A stretch of DNA of 23,871 nucleotides from positions 1 to 23,871 of the forward strand of contig JAEZRB010000003.1 in the NCBI GenBank assembly GCA_023412975.1, written 5' to 3'. The stretch comes from Bacteroidota bacterium (GTDB lineage Bacteria; Bacteroidota; Bacteroidia; Chitinophagales; Chitinophagaceae). Position 1 is the first letter of the stretch. The number at the start of each line of letters is the position of its first letter. The translations under genes were made by a program, and so were the position numbers. Shown in pieces: positions 1 through 8,040 of this stretch. Below the pieces are notes generated by a model that searched no databases, was not told where the DNA came from, and was given only the letters and a program-made list of their open reading frames with translations.

Positions 1-2
1 CA

Positions 3-848
3 TTAACAGCTGTTGTTTTCGTGATCGTCATGCTGGCGGGACTGCTCTGGAATCAATGGAGTTTCCTGGTACTGTTTTCTATTATCCATTTCGGCTGCTG
101 GTGGGAATATTTTAAGCTTATCAGCAAAATACATCATGCCAATTTCCATATCTACACAAAGCTTGGGTTGATGCTGATCGGTTATGGGTTGATGCTTTGG
201 TTTTGCGGCAATACTTACCAGGTTGCCGGGTATGGTATCAGGGAAAATTTTTCATTACCTGTTTCGATAGCGGGATTTATTCTATTGGTCCTTGGAATTT
301 TTCAAAAGGTTAAAATCGATTTGAATTCTTTTGGTGCCGCTTCTTTAGGACTACTTTATATCTCACTGAGCTGGGGGATGATGATGGACCTTTACAATGA
401 AAATTTCCAATTCCGCGATAGCGTGTTTCTTCGTTCCGGGTACATTGTTCCTATTGTTATCATTGCAAGTATCTGGATCAATGATACCATGGCTTATATC
501 GTTGGATCTTTTATAGGCAAAACCCCGCTTTCCAAAATTTCTCCCAAGAAGACATGGGAAGGCACGGTGGGTGGAATAATACTGAGTGTTGTTGTGGTTA
601 GTCTGGTTTTCCCTTTGATCCTTTTCTCATCTTCAGATTTTAGCTTTTCAATTCTTTTGGTGTTTATCTCCGCCATTGCTGCTGTCGCAGGCACATTTGG
701 CGATCTGCTTGAATCAAAGCTAAAGCGCATGGCCGGTGTAAAAGATAGCGGGCAGATCATGCCCGGTCATGGTGGATTTTTGGACCGATTTGATTCGTTG
801 GTATTTGCAACGCCATTTGTTTGGCTATTTGTAAAAGCCGTTCTCTAA
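3..848 (+). CDS. cdsA: Phosphatidate cytidylyltransferase, 5' end outside window
   Basis: Makes CDP-diacylglycerol from phosphatidic acid and CTP at the inner membrane, the precursor of all phospholipids. The protein is a string of hydrophobic segments and ends with the full CDP-diglyceride synthetase signature (about nt 714-794): S-x-L-K-R, then K-D-S-G, then PGHGGFLDRFD, which holds the catalytic acidic and metal-binding residues. The frame is open to the left edge. A GTG at 21 is a possible start codon, but the residues before it (LTAVVF) continue the first membrane helix as expected for the family, so the true start probably lies just outside the window. It is followed 83 bases later by psd, the next steps of the same pathway, so the two are functionally linked. 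Identification is secure; only the start is missing. Confidence 0.95.
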   Translation, partial: LTAVVFVIVMLAGLLWNQWSFLVLFSIIHFGCWWEYFKLISKIHHANFHIYTKLGLMLIGYGLMLWFCGNTYQVAGYGIRENFSLPVSIAGFILLVLGIFQKVKIDLNSFGAASLGLLYISLSWGMMMDLYNENFQFRDSVFLRSGYIVPIVIIASIWINDTMAYIVGSFIGKTPLSKISPKKTWEGTVGGIILSVVVVSLVFPLILFSSSDFSFSILLVFISAIAAVAGTFGDLLESKLKRMAGVKDSGQIMPGHGGFLDRFDSLVFATPFVWLFVKAVL

Positions 849-905
849 ACATTCCACTGCAGCTCAATGTTTGAATGTATGAGCCTAAGCCCCGGCACGA
901 TTCAC

Positions 906-914
906 TATATTTGC
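906..914 (+). promoter_or_regulatory. Putative Bacteroidota -7 element before psd
   Basis: TATATTTGC matches the TAnnTTTG(C) -7 consensus of the Bacteroidota housekeeping sigma factor and lies 17 bases before the preferred psd ATG at 932. No convincing TTG-type -33 element is seen at normal spacing, so this is a motif match only. It lies inside the longer reading frame that starts at 875, which argues for the 932 start. Confidence 0.4.
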
Positions 915-931
915 AAATCAATTTCAACCCG

Positions 932-1588
932 ATGACCGTCCATAAAGAAGGATACCCTACTATTGCCTGGAGCGTTATTATTGTCGTGCTTATTAACCTC
1001 CTTTCATTTTACCTGTTGAGTTTTGACTATCCTGTCCTTACAGCGATTATCGTGATCGTCACCTTCGGGCTGCTTATTTTCATGGTATCATTTTTCAGGG
1101 TGCCAAAGAGGCAGCATACCTCCAGTGACAGTGCGATCGTCGCCCCGGCGGATGGCAGGGTAGTGGTCATTGAGGAAGTGCAGGCCGATGAATACTTTAC
1201 CGATCGTCGCATCCAGGTTTCCATTTTTATGAGCCCGCTTAATGTACACGTGAACCGCAACCCGGTCAGCGGGGAAGTAGCGTATAGCCAGTATCACAAA
1301 GGAAAATACCTGGTAGCCTGGCATCCCAAATCATCTACGGAGAATGAAAGACATAGCGTGGTGTACCGGAAGGACGGGAAAGAGATCCTGGTGAAGCAAA
1401 TCGCAGGTGCATTGGCTAAACGCATTGTCAACTATCTACAACCCGGTCAAAAAGTAAAGCAGGGCGAAGAAATGGGTTTTATCAAGTTCGGCTCAAGAGT
1501 CGATATCCTGTTACCGCTTGATGCAAAAGTGCTGGTAAAAATCGGCGACCGCCCACAAGGCGGAGTTACGACCATTGCTGAATGGTAG
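932..1588 (+). CDS. psd: Phosphatidylserine decarboxylase
   Basis: Converts phosphatidylserine to phosphatidylethanolamine at the inner membrane using a self-generated pyruvoyl group. The 218-residue protein is the short bacterial form. It has two hydrophobic segments near residues 12-29 and 35-54, then the family segments APADGRV (71-77) and SPLNVHVNR (101-109), and near the end IKFGSRVDILLP. Processing between Gly187 and Ser188 of that motif would give the small alpha chain with the pyruvoyl group. The frame could start at ATG 875, but MTVHKEGY at 932 matches the usual N-terminus of Bacteroidota homologues (from memory) and the earlier start would run over a promoter-like motif. It follows cdsA on the same strand. 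A phosphatidylserine synthase is not in the window. Confidence 0.93.
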   Translation: MTVHKEGYPTIAWSVIIVVLINLLSFYLLSFDYPVLTAIIVIVTFGLLIFMVSFFRVPKRQHTSSDSAIVAPADGRVVVIEEVQADEYFTDRRIQVSIFMSPLNVHVNRNPVSGEVAYSQYHKGKYLVAWHPKSSTENERHSVVYRKDGKEILVKQIAGALAKRIVNYLQPGQKVKQGEEMGFIKFGSRVDILLPLDAKVLVKIGDRPQGGVTTIAEW

Positions 1589-1696
1589 CCCTACCCTTCC
1601 TACCTTACAGGGGAGGTGTCCATAGAAAGGCCCGGATAAACACTGTTTACAACTTTTATTGACGAGATAGAAGGTTTGCAACACTCCTTTTTTTTA

Positions 1697-1738
1697 TCAG
1701 CTCTCAGCTAGCCACTCGTAGCACACGGCTCGTAGCTT
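1697..1738. repeat. Six degenerate heptamers in the psd/HAD gene spacer
   Basis: The stretch divides into six 7-base units: TCAGCTC, TCAGCTA, GCCACTC, GTAGCAC, ACGGCTC, GTAGCTT. Most share an AGC/GGC core at the same place in the unit, and CTCGTAGC occurs twice 14 bases apart. It sits just after a run of nine T (1688-1695 and flanking) and immediately beside the stop codon of the minus-strand HAD gene. No coding capacity or strong hairpin is evident. Confidence 0.55.
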
Positions 1739-1740
1739 TC

Positions 1741-2436
1741 TTAAAATATTTCCTCCAGCTCCTTCAAAGTATTCACTGTATAGGTAGCCTGTATTGCTGG
1801 TGTGATACCGGCATGGTTTACAAAAACCTGGTCGATACCCGCGTTAATGGCACCCTGGATATCTACTTCTATCGTGTCACCGATCATGATGCTGGTGCTG
1901 GGATTGGCATTGGTTTTCTGAAAAGCGTATTCAAAAATTTCTTTATTTGGTTTGATGCTATTGGATCTTTCCGATGTGACAACTTCCTTAAAATATTTGT
2001 CGAGGCCGGAGTGTTTCAGTTTGCTATGCTGCACCGTCTCAAAACCGTTGGTGATCAGGTGAAGTTCATAGTTTTTATTGAGCAAATAATCCAGGACCTC
2101 TTTTGTATGAGGAAACAAAAGGTTACGTGTAGGCAAAAGGTCGAGGAACAACACATTCATTTTTTGGGACAGTTCTTCATCGGCGATCTTAAAGTCGAGC
2201 AGCGCCAGTCTCATACGTTTTACCCTCAGTTCATCCTGTTTGATCTGCCCTTTGCGATAAAAATCCCATAACCGCTCATTGTGTGCCAGGTAATTTTTGT
2301 AAAACAGGTCAAAATCGTGAATGCCCCTGTCCCTCAATTGAAGATCTTCGTATAAGGTCGTTAAGGTAGCATGCGCATTTGCTTCAAAGTCCCAAAGGGT
2401 ATGATCGAGATCGAAAAAGAGATGGCGGTATTTCAT
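1741..2436 (-). CDS. YjjG-family HAD pyrimidine nucleotidase
   Basis: Haloacid-dehalogenase phosphatase of 231 residues, best matched to the YjjG family of 5'-nucleotidases, which dephosphorylate (often non-canonical) pyrimidine nucleotides in the cytoplasm. Motif I is FFDLDHTLWDF with nucleophile Asp9 and acid/base Asp11. Motif II is LITNGF (Thr129), motif III is the Lys in SIKPNKEIF (Lys162), and motif IV is MIGDTIEVDIQGA (Asp187, Asp192). An alpha-helical cap with LYEDLQLRD and LFYKNYLAHNERLWDFY follows motif I, as in YjjG. It converges with psd. Substrate is inferred from the family only. TTTGC (complement of 2441-2445) lies 4 bases before the ATG, so any leader would be very short. Confidence 0.85.
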   Translation of the reverse strand: MKYRHLFFDLDHTLWDFEANAHATLTTLYEDLQLRDRGIHDFDLFYKNYLAHNERLWDFYRKGQIKQDELRVKRMRLALLDFKIADEELSQKMNVLFLDLLPTRNLLFPHTKEVLDYLLNKNYELHLITNGFETVQHSKLKHSGLDKYFKEVVTSERSNSIKPNKEIFEYAFQKTNANPSTSIMIGDTIEVDIQGAINAGIDQVFVNHAGITPAIQATYTVNTLKELEEIF

Positions 2437-2595
2437 GGATGCAAATTATGGAATTTGGTTTTGGTAATTAGGGGAGTATCCTTATTAGCAAGCTATTATT
2501 TATTAATTAGACATACCGTATCTAATTCCAAATTGGTGGATTTCAAATTTTTCGTTTAAATCAATTTATCCTATTAATAACATGAACCTCAGATC

Positions 2596-2717
2596 AACCT
2601 TATTACCTTAGTAAAAATCATTTTCAATAACACCAACCTTATTCCCTTATCCGCTGAAAAATAAGGGAATAAGGTTGGTTTCTGTATTGCTTTATATGTT
2701 ATTAAGGTAATAAGGTT
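2596..2717. repeat. Nested inverted repeat built from CCTTA units
   Basis: The inner arms 2632-2650 and 2661-2679 are perfect 19-base complements around a 10-base loop (CCGCTGAAAA). The outer arms 2596-2614 and 2699-2717 are 19 bases with one mismatch. Both pairs contain the same 15-mer, AACCTTATT(A/C)CCTTA, so there are two direct and two inverted copies (2596-2610, 2635-2649, 2662-2676, 2703-2717). Each 15-mer itself has two CCTTA pentamers 8 bases apart. The inner hairpin could be very stable in RNA or DNA, but it lies upstream of both neighbours and so is not an obvious terminator for either. Candidates are a REP- or MITE-like element, a protein-binding array or a small structured RNA. 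Confidence 0.8.
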
Positions 2718-2775
2718 TTCACACTCCTGATATGACAATGCTTACACCAGTTTAAGCGAAAATTTGAAATACACC

Positions 2776-2803
2776 TTCCAAATTCCCAAATCCAAATTCC
2801 CCA
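2776..2803. repeat. Short 7-base periodic CCAAATT run
   Basis: Four imperfect heptamers are visible: TTCCAAA, TTCCCAA, ATCCAAA, TTCCCCA, followed by an A-run. They lie 37-64 bases before the dehydrogenase start codon. This is low-complexity sequence; a role in promoter spacing or bending is possible but unproven. Confidence 0.45.
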
Positions 2804-2839
2804 AAAAATGCTCTTACTTCGCAGATAAAACCCGGCATT

Positions 2840-3547
2840 ATGAATATTGTTATTACCGGCGCATCGAAAGGTATTGGAAAGGCGATTGCAGAAGCTTTTG
2901 CAGAGGATAAACAGGGGCATAGTCTTTTTTTATGCGCCCGCGACAAAGAAACACTTCAAATGACTGGTAAGGAGCTACAGGGTCGTTTTCCGCGGACCAG
3001 CGTATATACCCATGCCTGCGATGTAGGCGTGAAAGAGGAAGTCAAACAATTCGGGGACTGGATCATGGATCATGTAGATAAAATAGATGTTTTGATCAAC
3101 AATGCCGGTCCGTTTATCCCGGGCAATGTATATGATGAGGAAGAAGGCGCGCTGGAGCAAATGATGTCGGTGCATTTGTTTGGGGCTTATCATTTGACAC
3201 GAATGTTGATTCCTGGTATGATCAGGCAAAAAAGCGGGCATGTATTTAATATTTGCTCCATTGCTGCCCTGCAGGCCTATCCAGGAGGAGGGTCCTATAG
3301 CATCAGCAAATACGCACTCTCCGGTTTTTCAAAAAATCTGCGCCACGAAATGAAACCGTTTGGAGTTAAGGTGACTGCCGTCTACCCCGGTGCCGCCTTT
3401 ACGGATACCTGGAAGGATTCAGGCATCGAAGCAGAGCGCATGATGAAAGCAGAGGATATTGCTAAAATGATCTACTCGGCAGCCATGCTGTCGCCGCAGG
3501 CTTGTGTGGAAGAGATTATACTCCGTCCCCAGCTGGGGGACCTGTAA
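2840..3547 (+). CDS. Short-chain dehydrogenase/reductase (SDR)
   Basis: Classical NAD(P)-dependent SDR of 235 residues, cytoplasmic. The nucleotide-binding motif TGASKGIG is at residues 6-13 and the structural NNAG at 87-90. The catalytic residues are Ser140, Tyr153 and Lys157 in SYSISK. The PG motif after the active site is VYPGAAFTDTW. The family resembles 3-oxoacyl-ACP reductases and sepiapterin-reductase-like enzymes, but the substrate cannot be told from sequence. A basic residue after the first strand (CARDKETL) suggests NADPH preference, as in many classical SDRs. It stands alone, with a divergent HAD gene upstream and a convergent response regulator downstream, so context gives no clue to its pathway. 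Confidence 0.88.
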   Translation: MNIVITGASKGIGKAIAEAFAEDKQGHSLFLCARDKETLQMTGKELQGRFPRTSVYTHACDVGVKEEVKQFGDWIMDHVDKIDVLINNAGPFIPGNVYDEEEGALEQMMSVHLFGAYHLTRMLIPGMIRQKSGHVFNICSIAALQAYPGGGSYSISKYALSGFSKNLRHEMKPFGVKVTAVYPGAAFTDTWKDSGIEAERMMKAEDIAKMIYSAAMLSPQACVEEIILRPQLGDL

Positions 3548-3562
3548 GTTATTTGGATTTAT

Positions 3563-3585
3563 TCACTCTGACATATCTAGAGTGA
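3563..3585. terminator. Weak hairpin between convergent genes
   Basis: TCACTCT (3563-3569) and AGAGTGA (3579-3585) form a perfect 7-base stem with a 9-base loop between the convergent dehydrogenase and LytTR genes, overlapping the stop codon of the latter. No U-tract follows on either strand, so bidirectional termination is only a possibility. Confidence 0.3.
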
Positions 3586-4320
3586 TCTCAATTCTTCCAT
3601 CACCTCTTTTTTTCTCCGGCGGCTTATTTCTACTTTGGAATGATCGGTCATTACCAGCCAGCCATCGTGTGTATAATTGGTGATATAATGTTTATTGACA
3701 AGATGTGATTTGTGTACGCGGATAAACCCATGCCCGGATAAAATTTCTTCATATTCTTTCAATGTGCGGGAGATCAATACTGTTTTTCCTGATGAAAAGA
3801 AAAAGCAGGTATAATTATTCTCTCCTTCCAGCCGGATGATCTCATTGGGATAATGAAAAAAAAGGCCCTCTGTTGTAGCCAATGCCAATTTAAAATCCTT
3901 TTTCTCCGGCGTGCTTATGTTGTGCAGGAAATTATTGTACAGGGCCTGGTTGGCCGACAAGTTAGCTTTAGCCATAAACCGGTCCATGGCCTGGCGCAGT
4001 TCATCCGCATCGATTGGCTTCAGCAGATAATCCAAAGCGCTGAAACGGATGGCTTCAATAGCATAGTGATCGTGCGCGGTGGTGAAGATGACACTGAAGT
4101 TTATCTGCGGAAGCTGTTTTAACAGATCGAGACCGTTTATATAAGGCATTTGTATATCCAGGAAAACAAGTGAGGGTTGCCAGGTTTTGATCAGTTGAAG
4201 CCCTTCGTGCGGGTCAGTGCTGCTTTTCAGTTCGTCTATTTCCGGGGCATAATAACGAAGCATTAGGGTAAGTGTGTTGACAGCCGAGGGTTCATCGTCA
4301 ATGATCAATGCTTTTATCAT
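3577..4320 (-). CDS. LytTR-family response regulator
   Basis: DNA-binding response regulator of the LytR/AlgR type, 247 residues. The N-terminal receiver domain has the acidic pair Asp8-Asp9, phosphoacceptor Asp55 in LVFLDIQMP, Thr80/Thr81 and Lys101 in LLKPID. After a linker, the C-terminal part is a LytTR domain (EIIRLEGENNYTCFFF, then FIRVHKSHLVN). The start MIKALIIDDE is preferred; the frame could extend 9 codons upstream, but that would overlap the kinase stop, and the shorter form matches the family. It begins 13 bases after the kinase 4334-7957, forming a LytS/LytR-like pair on one transcript. Target genes are not visible; the barrel and lipoprotein genes just upstream are candidates by position only. 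Confidence 0.93.
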   Translation of the reverse strand: MIKALIIDDEPSAVNTLTLMLRYYAPEIDELKSSTDPHEGLQLIKTWQPSLVFLDIQMPYINGLDLLKQLPQINFSVIFTTAHDHYAIEAIRFSALDYLLKPIDADELRQAMDRFMAKANLSANQALYNNFLHNISTPEKKDFKLALATTEGLFFHYPNEIIRLEGENNYTCFFFSSGKTVLISRTLKEYEEILSGHGFIRVHKSHLVNKHYITNYTHDGWLVMTDHSKVEISRRRKKEVMEELRSL

Positions 4321-4333
4321 AACTCGGTATTTT

Positions 4334-7300
4334 TCAATGTCCGGCAAATATGGTTAAAGTTACCAGAGTACCCTGTGGATTGCCATTTCCATCGGTAAGG
4401 TCGGTGATAGTTACTTCAAAGGGCTGCTGATATTGCTGGCGTAAAATATTCATTCGTTCATATACCAGCGACAAACCTTTTGATTTATGGCGGTTGCCAT
4501 TACCGGTTGCCTGCTGCAATCGTGATGCTGCCTCTCGGCCAATACCATTGTCCTGTATGGTGCATAGCAGGATATCGTCCGCTGACAGGTTGAATCGTAT
4601 GTCGAGTTTTCGTTTACCCTGCCTTGGCATCAACCCATGCCAGATGGCGTTTTCCACAAACGGCTGCAACATCATTGGGGGAATTTTTATCTCGTCGGCA
4701 TCAATGGTTTCATCAAGATGTATACTATATGTAAATAGGTCATTAAAACGTAATTGCTCCAACTGCAGATAAAGGTCAAGCATCTCTGTTTCTTTTTCCA
4801 GTAAAACGAAATTTTGGTCGCAGTGATTTAGTATCTCGCGTTGCAGTCTGGAAAATTTGGAAAGATATTTATTGGCTTCAATTACATTGCCTTGCAGAAT
4901 GTATTGTTGTACCGAGTTCAGGGCATTGAAAATGAAATGAGGGTTCATTTGTGCCCGCAGCGCTGTAAGCTTTGAAATCGCAAGGTTCTTGTTAAGTTTC
5001 AAGACTTCCATCTCCTTTTCACGGGTTTGTTGCTCGGCTTTTATTTTATCAATCTTATCTACGATAAGTGATGCAATAGTGGTGAGAACCTGTAAATGGC
5101 GATCGGTGTAAAAATTCTTTTGCGGGTGTTCACTGTCAATCACGCCGATTACACCCTTTTCGTCAATGACCGGCACCGAAATTTCCGAGCCTCGCTGTAT
5201 ATCGTCTATAATATACCGTGTATCGAGACTGGTATCTGTAATAATCTCTGGCTTGCCCGACCGGGCGACGCTTCCGACGATGCCCATTCCAAGCGGAATT
5301 TCCATCGGCTTGGTAATTTTGTTGTCAGGTGTTGTTTTAGGCCCCCATGCTGCCTTTTGTATGAGTACATCCCTGTTTTCGTCTTTTAGGTAGATCACGC
5401 AATCTTCGAAACCTAACCTGGAAATGCAATTCCTCGTTACGTCCCAAAGCATGGCTTCAACATTCTTTTGCTCATTCATGGAGGTAGCAAAAAAATTGAT
5501 GATCTGTTCGATCTCTAACCGGTATTGAAGGCTGGTGGCTTTCAGTTGCTGCATTTCCGTTTTTTCACCCTCTCTTTTCTTTATATTTTTTTCACGACGT
5601 TTTATCAAAAGATAGCCTATAGCCACGAGACCAAGAGTTGAGAGAATTAAGAACCACCACCTTTGCCAGAATGGCGACAATATGGTGAACGGGTAGGATG
5701 CTATATTTCCCCTGTAAGTGTTTCCTAAGAAAGCTGCTACTTCAAAAGTGTAATTGCCGGGCGAAAGACTTTGAAGACTAACTGCCCTTTCCTGACCGGC
5801 GGTGGTCCAGTTGCTATCGGCCCCCATCAACCTGTAAGCGTACTGTACTGCAGCGGGATCTGATAAGTGAATACCAGTGAAGTGAAAAGTCAGGGATCGT
5901 GAATGATAGGGCAACCGCAGGGTACCGACAGTGGCCAAGCCGGTGCCGCCGTTGGTATTTTCTTTTTGGTTGGGAAAGGAAATGCCCATGATCTCGCAAG
6001 ACGGCGGTAAAACATAATGAGTAATGCTACCCGGGTCATAGCGCATTAGCCCCGATGACGTCGCAACCCATATAAGGCCGTTTTGATCCTGCGCCATTTT
6101 TACCGAGTGAAAACTGTTGATGGTAAACCCGTGGCTTTGGCCATACGGCCTCACCAAAAATTCAGTTTCGCTTTCCTGTTCAATGCGGGTGATGTCTTTA
6201 TAACTGGCGGCCCAGGCCACCCCCTTATTATCTATCAATACTTGCAGATATATCATCGAGGATAGGCCGTCATCGGTGCTGAATTGCTTTTTTACAACCC
6301 AGCCATTTTCTTTTTTGGTACACAGTAATATGCCATCACCAATTGTGGTGATCCATATATGGCCGTCCCTACCGGGCCGGATATTCGTTATTGATGGCTT
6401 TTGTCTTTCTATATTATCAATAGTAATGGTGTAGAGCGAATCATTTTTCCATTCTAAAAGCCCCCTGTCGCTTCCAAGTAAAAGGCTGCCATCTTCATTG
6501 GCAATACCATCAGTTACTGTTGAGTAAAGAGGGGCTTTGTCATTTATAAAGTAGTTTTTAAAAGAAACGGCGCCACCGGTTCCGTACATAATTTTTGTTA
6601 TCCCGTTTTCTCCACAAGCAAACAATTCTTTATTGGTTGTAGAAACAAATTTATAATTGGCGTTGCTTCTCAGCCCGTCGGCGGTGGTAAATCGTTTCAG
6701 TTTTCCATTTTTCAGTTGGCTAAGACCTTCATAGCCACTGCAAAACCAGGTGTCGCCATTCGTTTCTTTATAGATATCAAAAACTTCAGCAAGTGGAAAG
6801 ACGGTTTTCCATAATGAAAAAGTGGTATCTGCATGGTCACGGTTTGTTTTGTTTTTAAAAAGCCTGCCCCTGTTGCCGCCTGTTATCAGCGACCCATCGC
6901 TATTTACAAACAAGGAATAGAGTTCTTCAAAACCTTGCAGTAAAGGCTGGTTTACCGGAGAAAAAAGAAGCGGTCGGGCAAATAATAAATCTTCATGAGT
7001 CCCGATCCAGAAATTATTTTCCCGGTCAGGTCTCACACAACTTCCCCATTTTCTGTACTGCATTGGCAGATCAATTATATAGTCTGCCGTATTTGTTTGG
7101 GGGTTAAATGAATAAACCCCTTCTGAAGCAAAATATAATAACTGGCCGCTCGTGCTGGTCAGCGCGTTGCCAATTCCTTCGCTAAATTGATAACGGTAGA
7201 TCGTGCTTTTGTCAATCATCCAAAACCCGCTTATTTGCGAGGCCAGGTATATTGTATCCTTATTGAGGGCAACCATCCCGGTTATATAGTCCCTGTTGGC

Positions 7301-7957
7301 GGTGATAGTATGGATCAGCGCCAGTTTGTTGTCATGATAGCGGTACAAATCGTATCCGTCGCTAAGGTAGGCGGCGCCGTCGCCGGCAATGCTGATGAAT
7401 TTTACTTTTTTATTTCTACCCTGGAGCTGCGACCAGGCGGGGAGTACAGACAGGGTAAAACTGGTTTGCTTTTTCTGGGAAACCTGTTCAGGCCTGCCTG
7501 CTGTTACTATCGCTGGGCCCATATCGGTTGCCATCCACAGTTTGTTGTTATGCAAAGCAAGCGAATACACTGAAAAATTAATGTTGCCGTGATCGGCGTA
7601 AAGCAATTTGTTTTGCCGGTAATAAAATAACCCGCCTTCAGCGCCTACCCATATCGTTTGCTCTTCATCTTCAATTATGGCATACACTTTACCTAGCCTG
7701 TGATTGCCGGCAAACAATAAATTTTCGTAACTATAACCATCATATCGGCTTATGCCGGCAGCATGGCCGATCCATAGGAAATGCCGGGAGTCCTGGAACA
7801 ATGCGCTGATATCCGATGACGCCAGCCCGTTAATGGTGCTGAAACGAGTTAAATGCCAGGCGCTTCCCTGAGCGTGCCCCGGCATTGATACTTCGATGCC
7901 GGCTAGCAAAACAAACAAAAGAGCCAGGTTTTTTATTTGAGTTCTCCATGCTGACAC
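4334..7957 (-). CDS. Propeller-Y_Y_Y-GAF sensor histidine kinase (LytS type)
   Basis: Large sensor of 1207 residues. Residues 1-30 form a signal peptide ending GHAQ. Residues 34 to about 645 contain two-component-propeller repeats with recurring W-I/V-G and D-G-L motifs (LWIGHAAGISRYD, IWVGAEGGLFYY, IWVATSSGLMRYD). A Y_Y_Y domain covers about 680-760 (LSPGNYTFEVAAF), one transmembrane helix 764-785, and a coiled linker follows. A GAF domain spans about 820-970 (MGIVGSVARSG). The LytS-type His_kinase domain has phosphoacceptor His1007 in NPHFIFNALNS, and the HATPase has N-box PFVENAIWHGL (Asn1103) and DNGIG (1136-1140). The start is GTG, since a stop codon lies just upstream and no ATG is near. 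The propeller probably senses an extracytoplasmic ligand and the kinase phosphorylates the adjacent LytTR regulator. It lacks the C-terminal AraC part of hybrid sensors. Confidence 0.93.
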   Translation of the reverse strand: MSAWRTQIKNLALLFVLLAGIEVSMPGHAQGSAWHLTRFSTINGLASSDISALFQDSRHFLWIGHAAGISRYDGYSYENLLFAGNHRLGKVYAIIEDEEQTIWVGAEGGLFYYRQNKLLYADHGNINFSVYSLALHNNKLWMATDMGPAIVTAGRPEQVSQKKQTSFTLSVLPAWSQLQGRNKKVKFISIAGDGAAYLSDGYDLYRYHDNKLALIHTITANRDYITGMVALNKDTIYLASQISGFWMIDKSTIYRYQFSEGIGNALTSTSGQLLYFASEGVYSFNPQTNTADYIIDLPMQYRKWGSCVRPDRENNFWIGTHEDLLFARPLLFSPVNQPLLQGFEELYSLFVNSDGSLITGGNRGRLFKNKTNRDHADTTFSLWKTVFPLAEVFDIYKETNGDTWFCSGYEGLSQLKNGKLKRFTTADGLRSNANYKFVSTTNKELFACGENGITKIMYGTGGAVSFKNYFINDKAPLYSTVTDGIANEDGSLLLGSDRGLLEWKNDSLYTITIDNIERQKPSITNIRPGRDGHIWITTIGDGILLCTKKENGWVVKKQFSTDDGLSSMIYLQVLIDNKGVAWAASYKDITRIEQESETEFLVRPYGQSHGFTINSFHSVKMAQDQNGLIWVATSSGLMRYDPGSITHYVLPPSCEIMGISFPNQKENTNGGTGLATVGTLRLPYHSRSLTFHFTGIHLSDPAAVQYAYRLMGADSNWTTAGQERAVSLQSLSPGNYTFEVAAFLGNTYRGNIASYPFTILSPFWQRWWFLILSTLGLVAIGYLLIKRREKNIKKREGEKTEMQQLKATSLQYRLEIEQIINFFATSMNEQKNVEAMLWDVTRNCISRLGFEDCVIYLKDENRDVLIQKAAWGPKTTPDNKITKPMEIPLGMGIVGSVARSGKPEIITDTSLDTRYIIDDIQRGSEISVPVIDEKGVIGVIDSEHPQKNFYTDRHLQVLTTIASLIVDKIDKIKAEQQTREKEMEVLKLNKNLAISKLTALRAQMNPHFIFNALNSVQQYILQGNVIEANKYLSKFSRLQREILNHCDQNFVLLEKETEMLDLYLQLEQLRFNDLFTYSIHLDETIDADEIKIPPMMLQPFVENAIWHGLMPRQGKRKLDIRFNLSADDILLCTIQDNGIGREAASRLQQATGNGNRHKSKGLSLVYERMNILRQQYQQPFEVTITDLTDGNGNPQGTLVTLTIFAGH

Positions 7958-8040
7958 TATCAGCGCTTTTTATACATTTAATTTACTCAATATTTAAAGC
8001 TCTTCCTACGATTATTTCCAGTCAAGGTTAAAAGCGCCTG

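Larger units (their letters stand above)
2437..2839. other. 403-base AT-rich divergent spacer with repeats, no gene
   Basis: This lies between two divergent genes, so it should hold both promoters. I see no credible reading frame in it; short minus-strand frames reading out of the dehydrogenase gene lack family features and a plausible start. It contains a nested inverted repeat (2596-2717), a CCAAATT-type 7-base periodic run (2776-2803) and further AATTCCAAA-like stretches near 2522-2531 and, inverted, near 2452-2456. A degenerate -7-like TACTTCGC (2815-2822) precedes the dehydrogenase start. Confidence 0.6.

Noticed and set aside
262..273. Cysteine cluster in PheS (residues 262-273) as a novel fusion
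   Set aside because: The coordinates here are protein residues of the pheS product. I recall the same cluster in other PheS proteins of this phylum, so it seems a normal family trait.
1679..1696. T-run after psd as a Rho-independent terminator
   Set aside because: No stable GC-rich stem directly precedes the T-run; the nearest palindrome (AAACAcTGTTT) is too weak and too far away.
2632..2679. Palindrome as an intrinsic terminator
   Set aside because: It lies upstream of both neighbouring genes, and no U-tract of normal quality follows the stem on either strand.
1697..2803. CRISPR array from the periodic repeats
   Set aside because: Units are 7-8 bases, degenerate and without unique spacers; no cas genes are present.
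2752..2946. Minus-strand reading frame reading out of the dehydrogenase gene
   Set aside because: Starts inside the SDR gene on the other strand and ends in repeat DNA; no motif.
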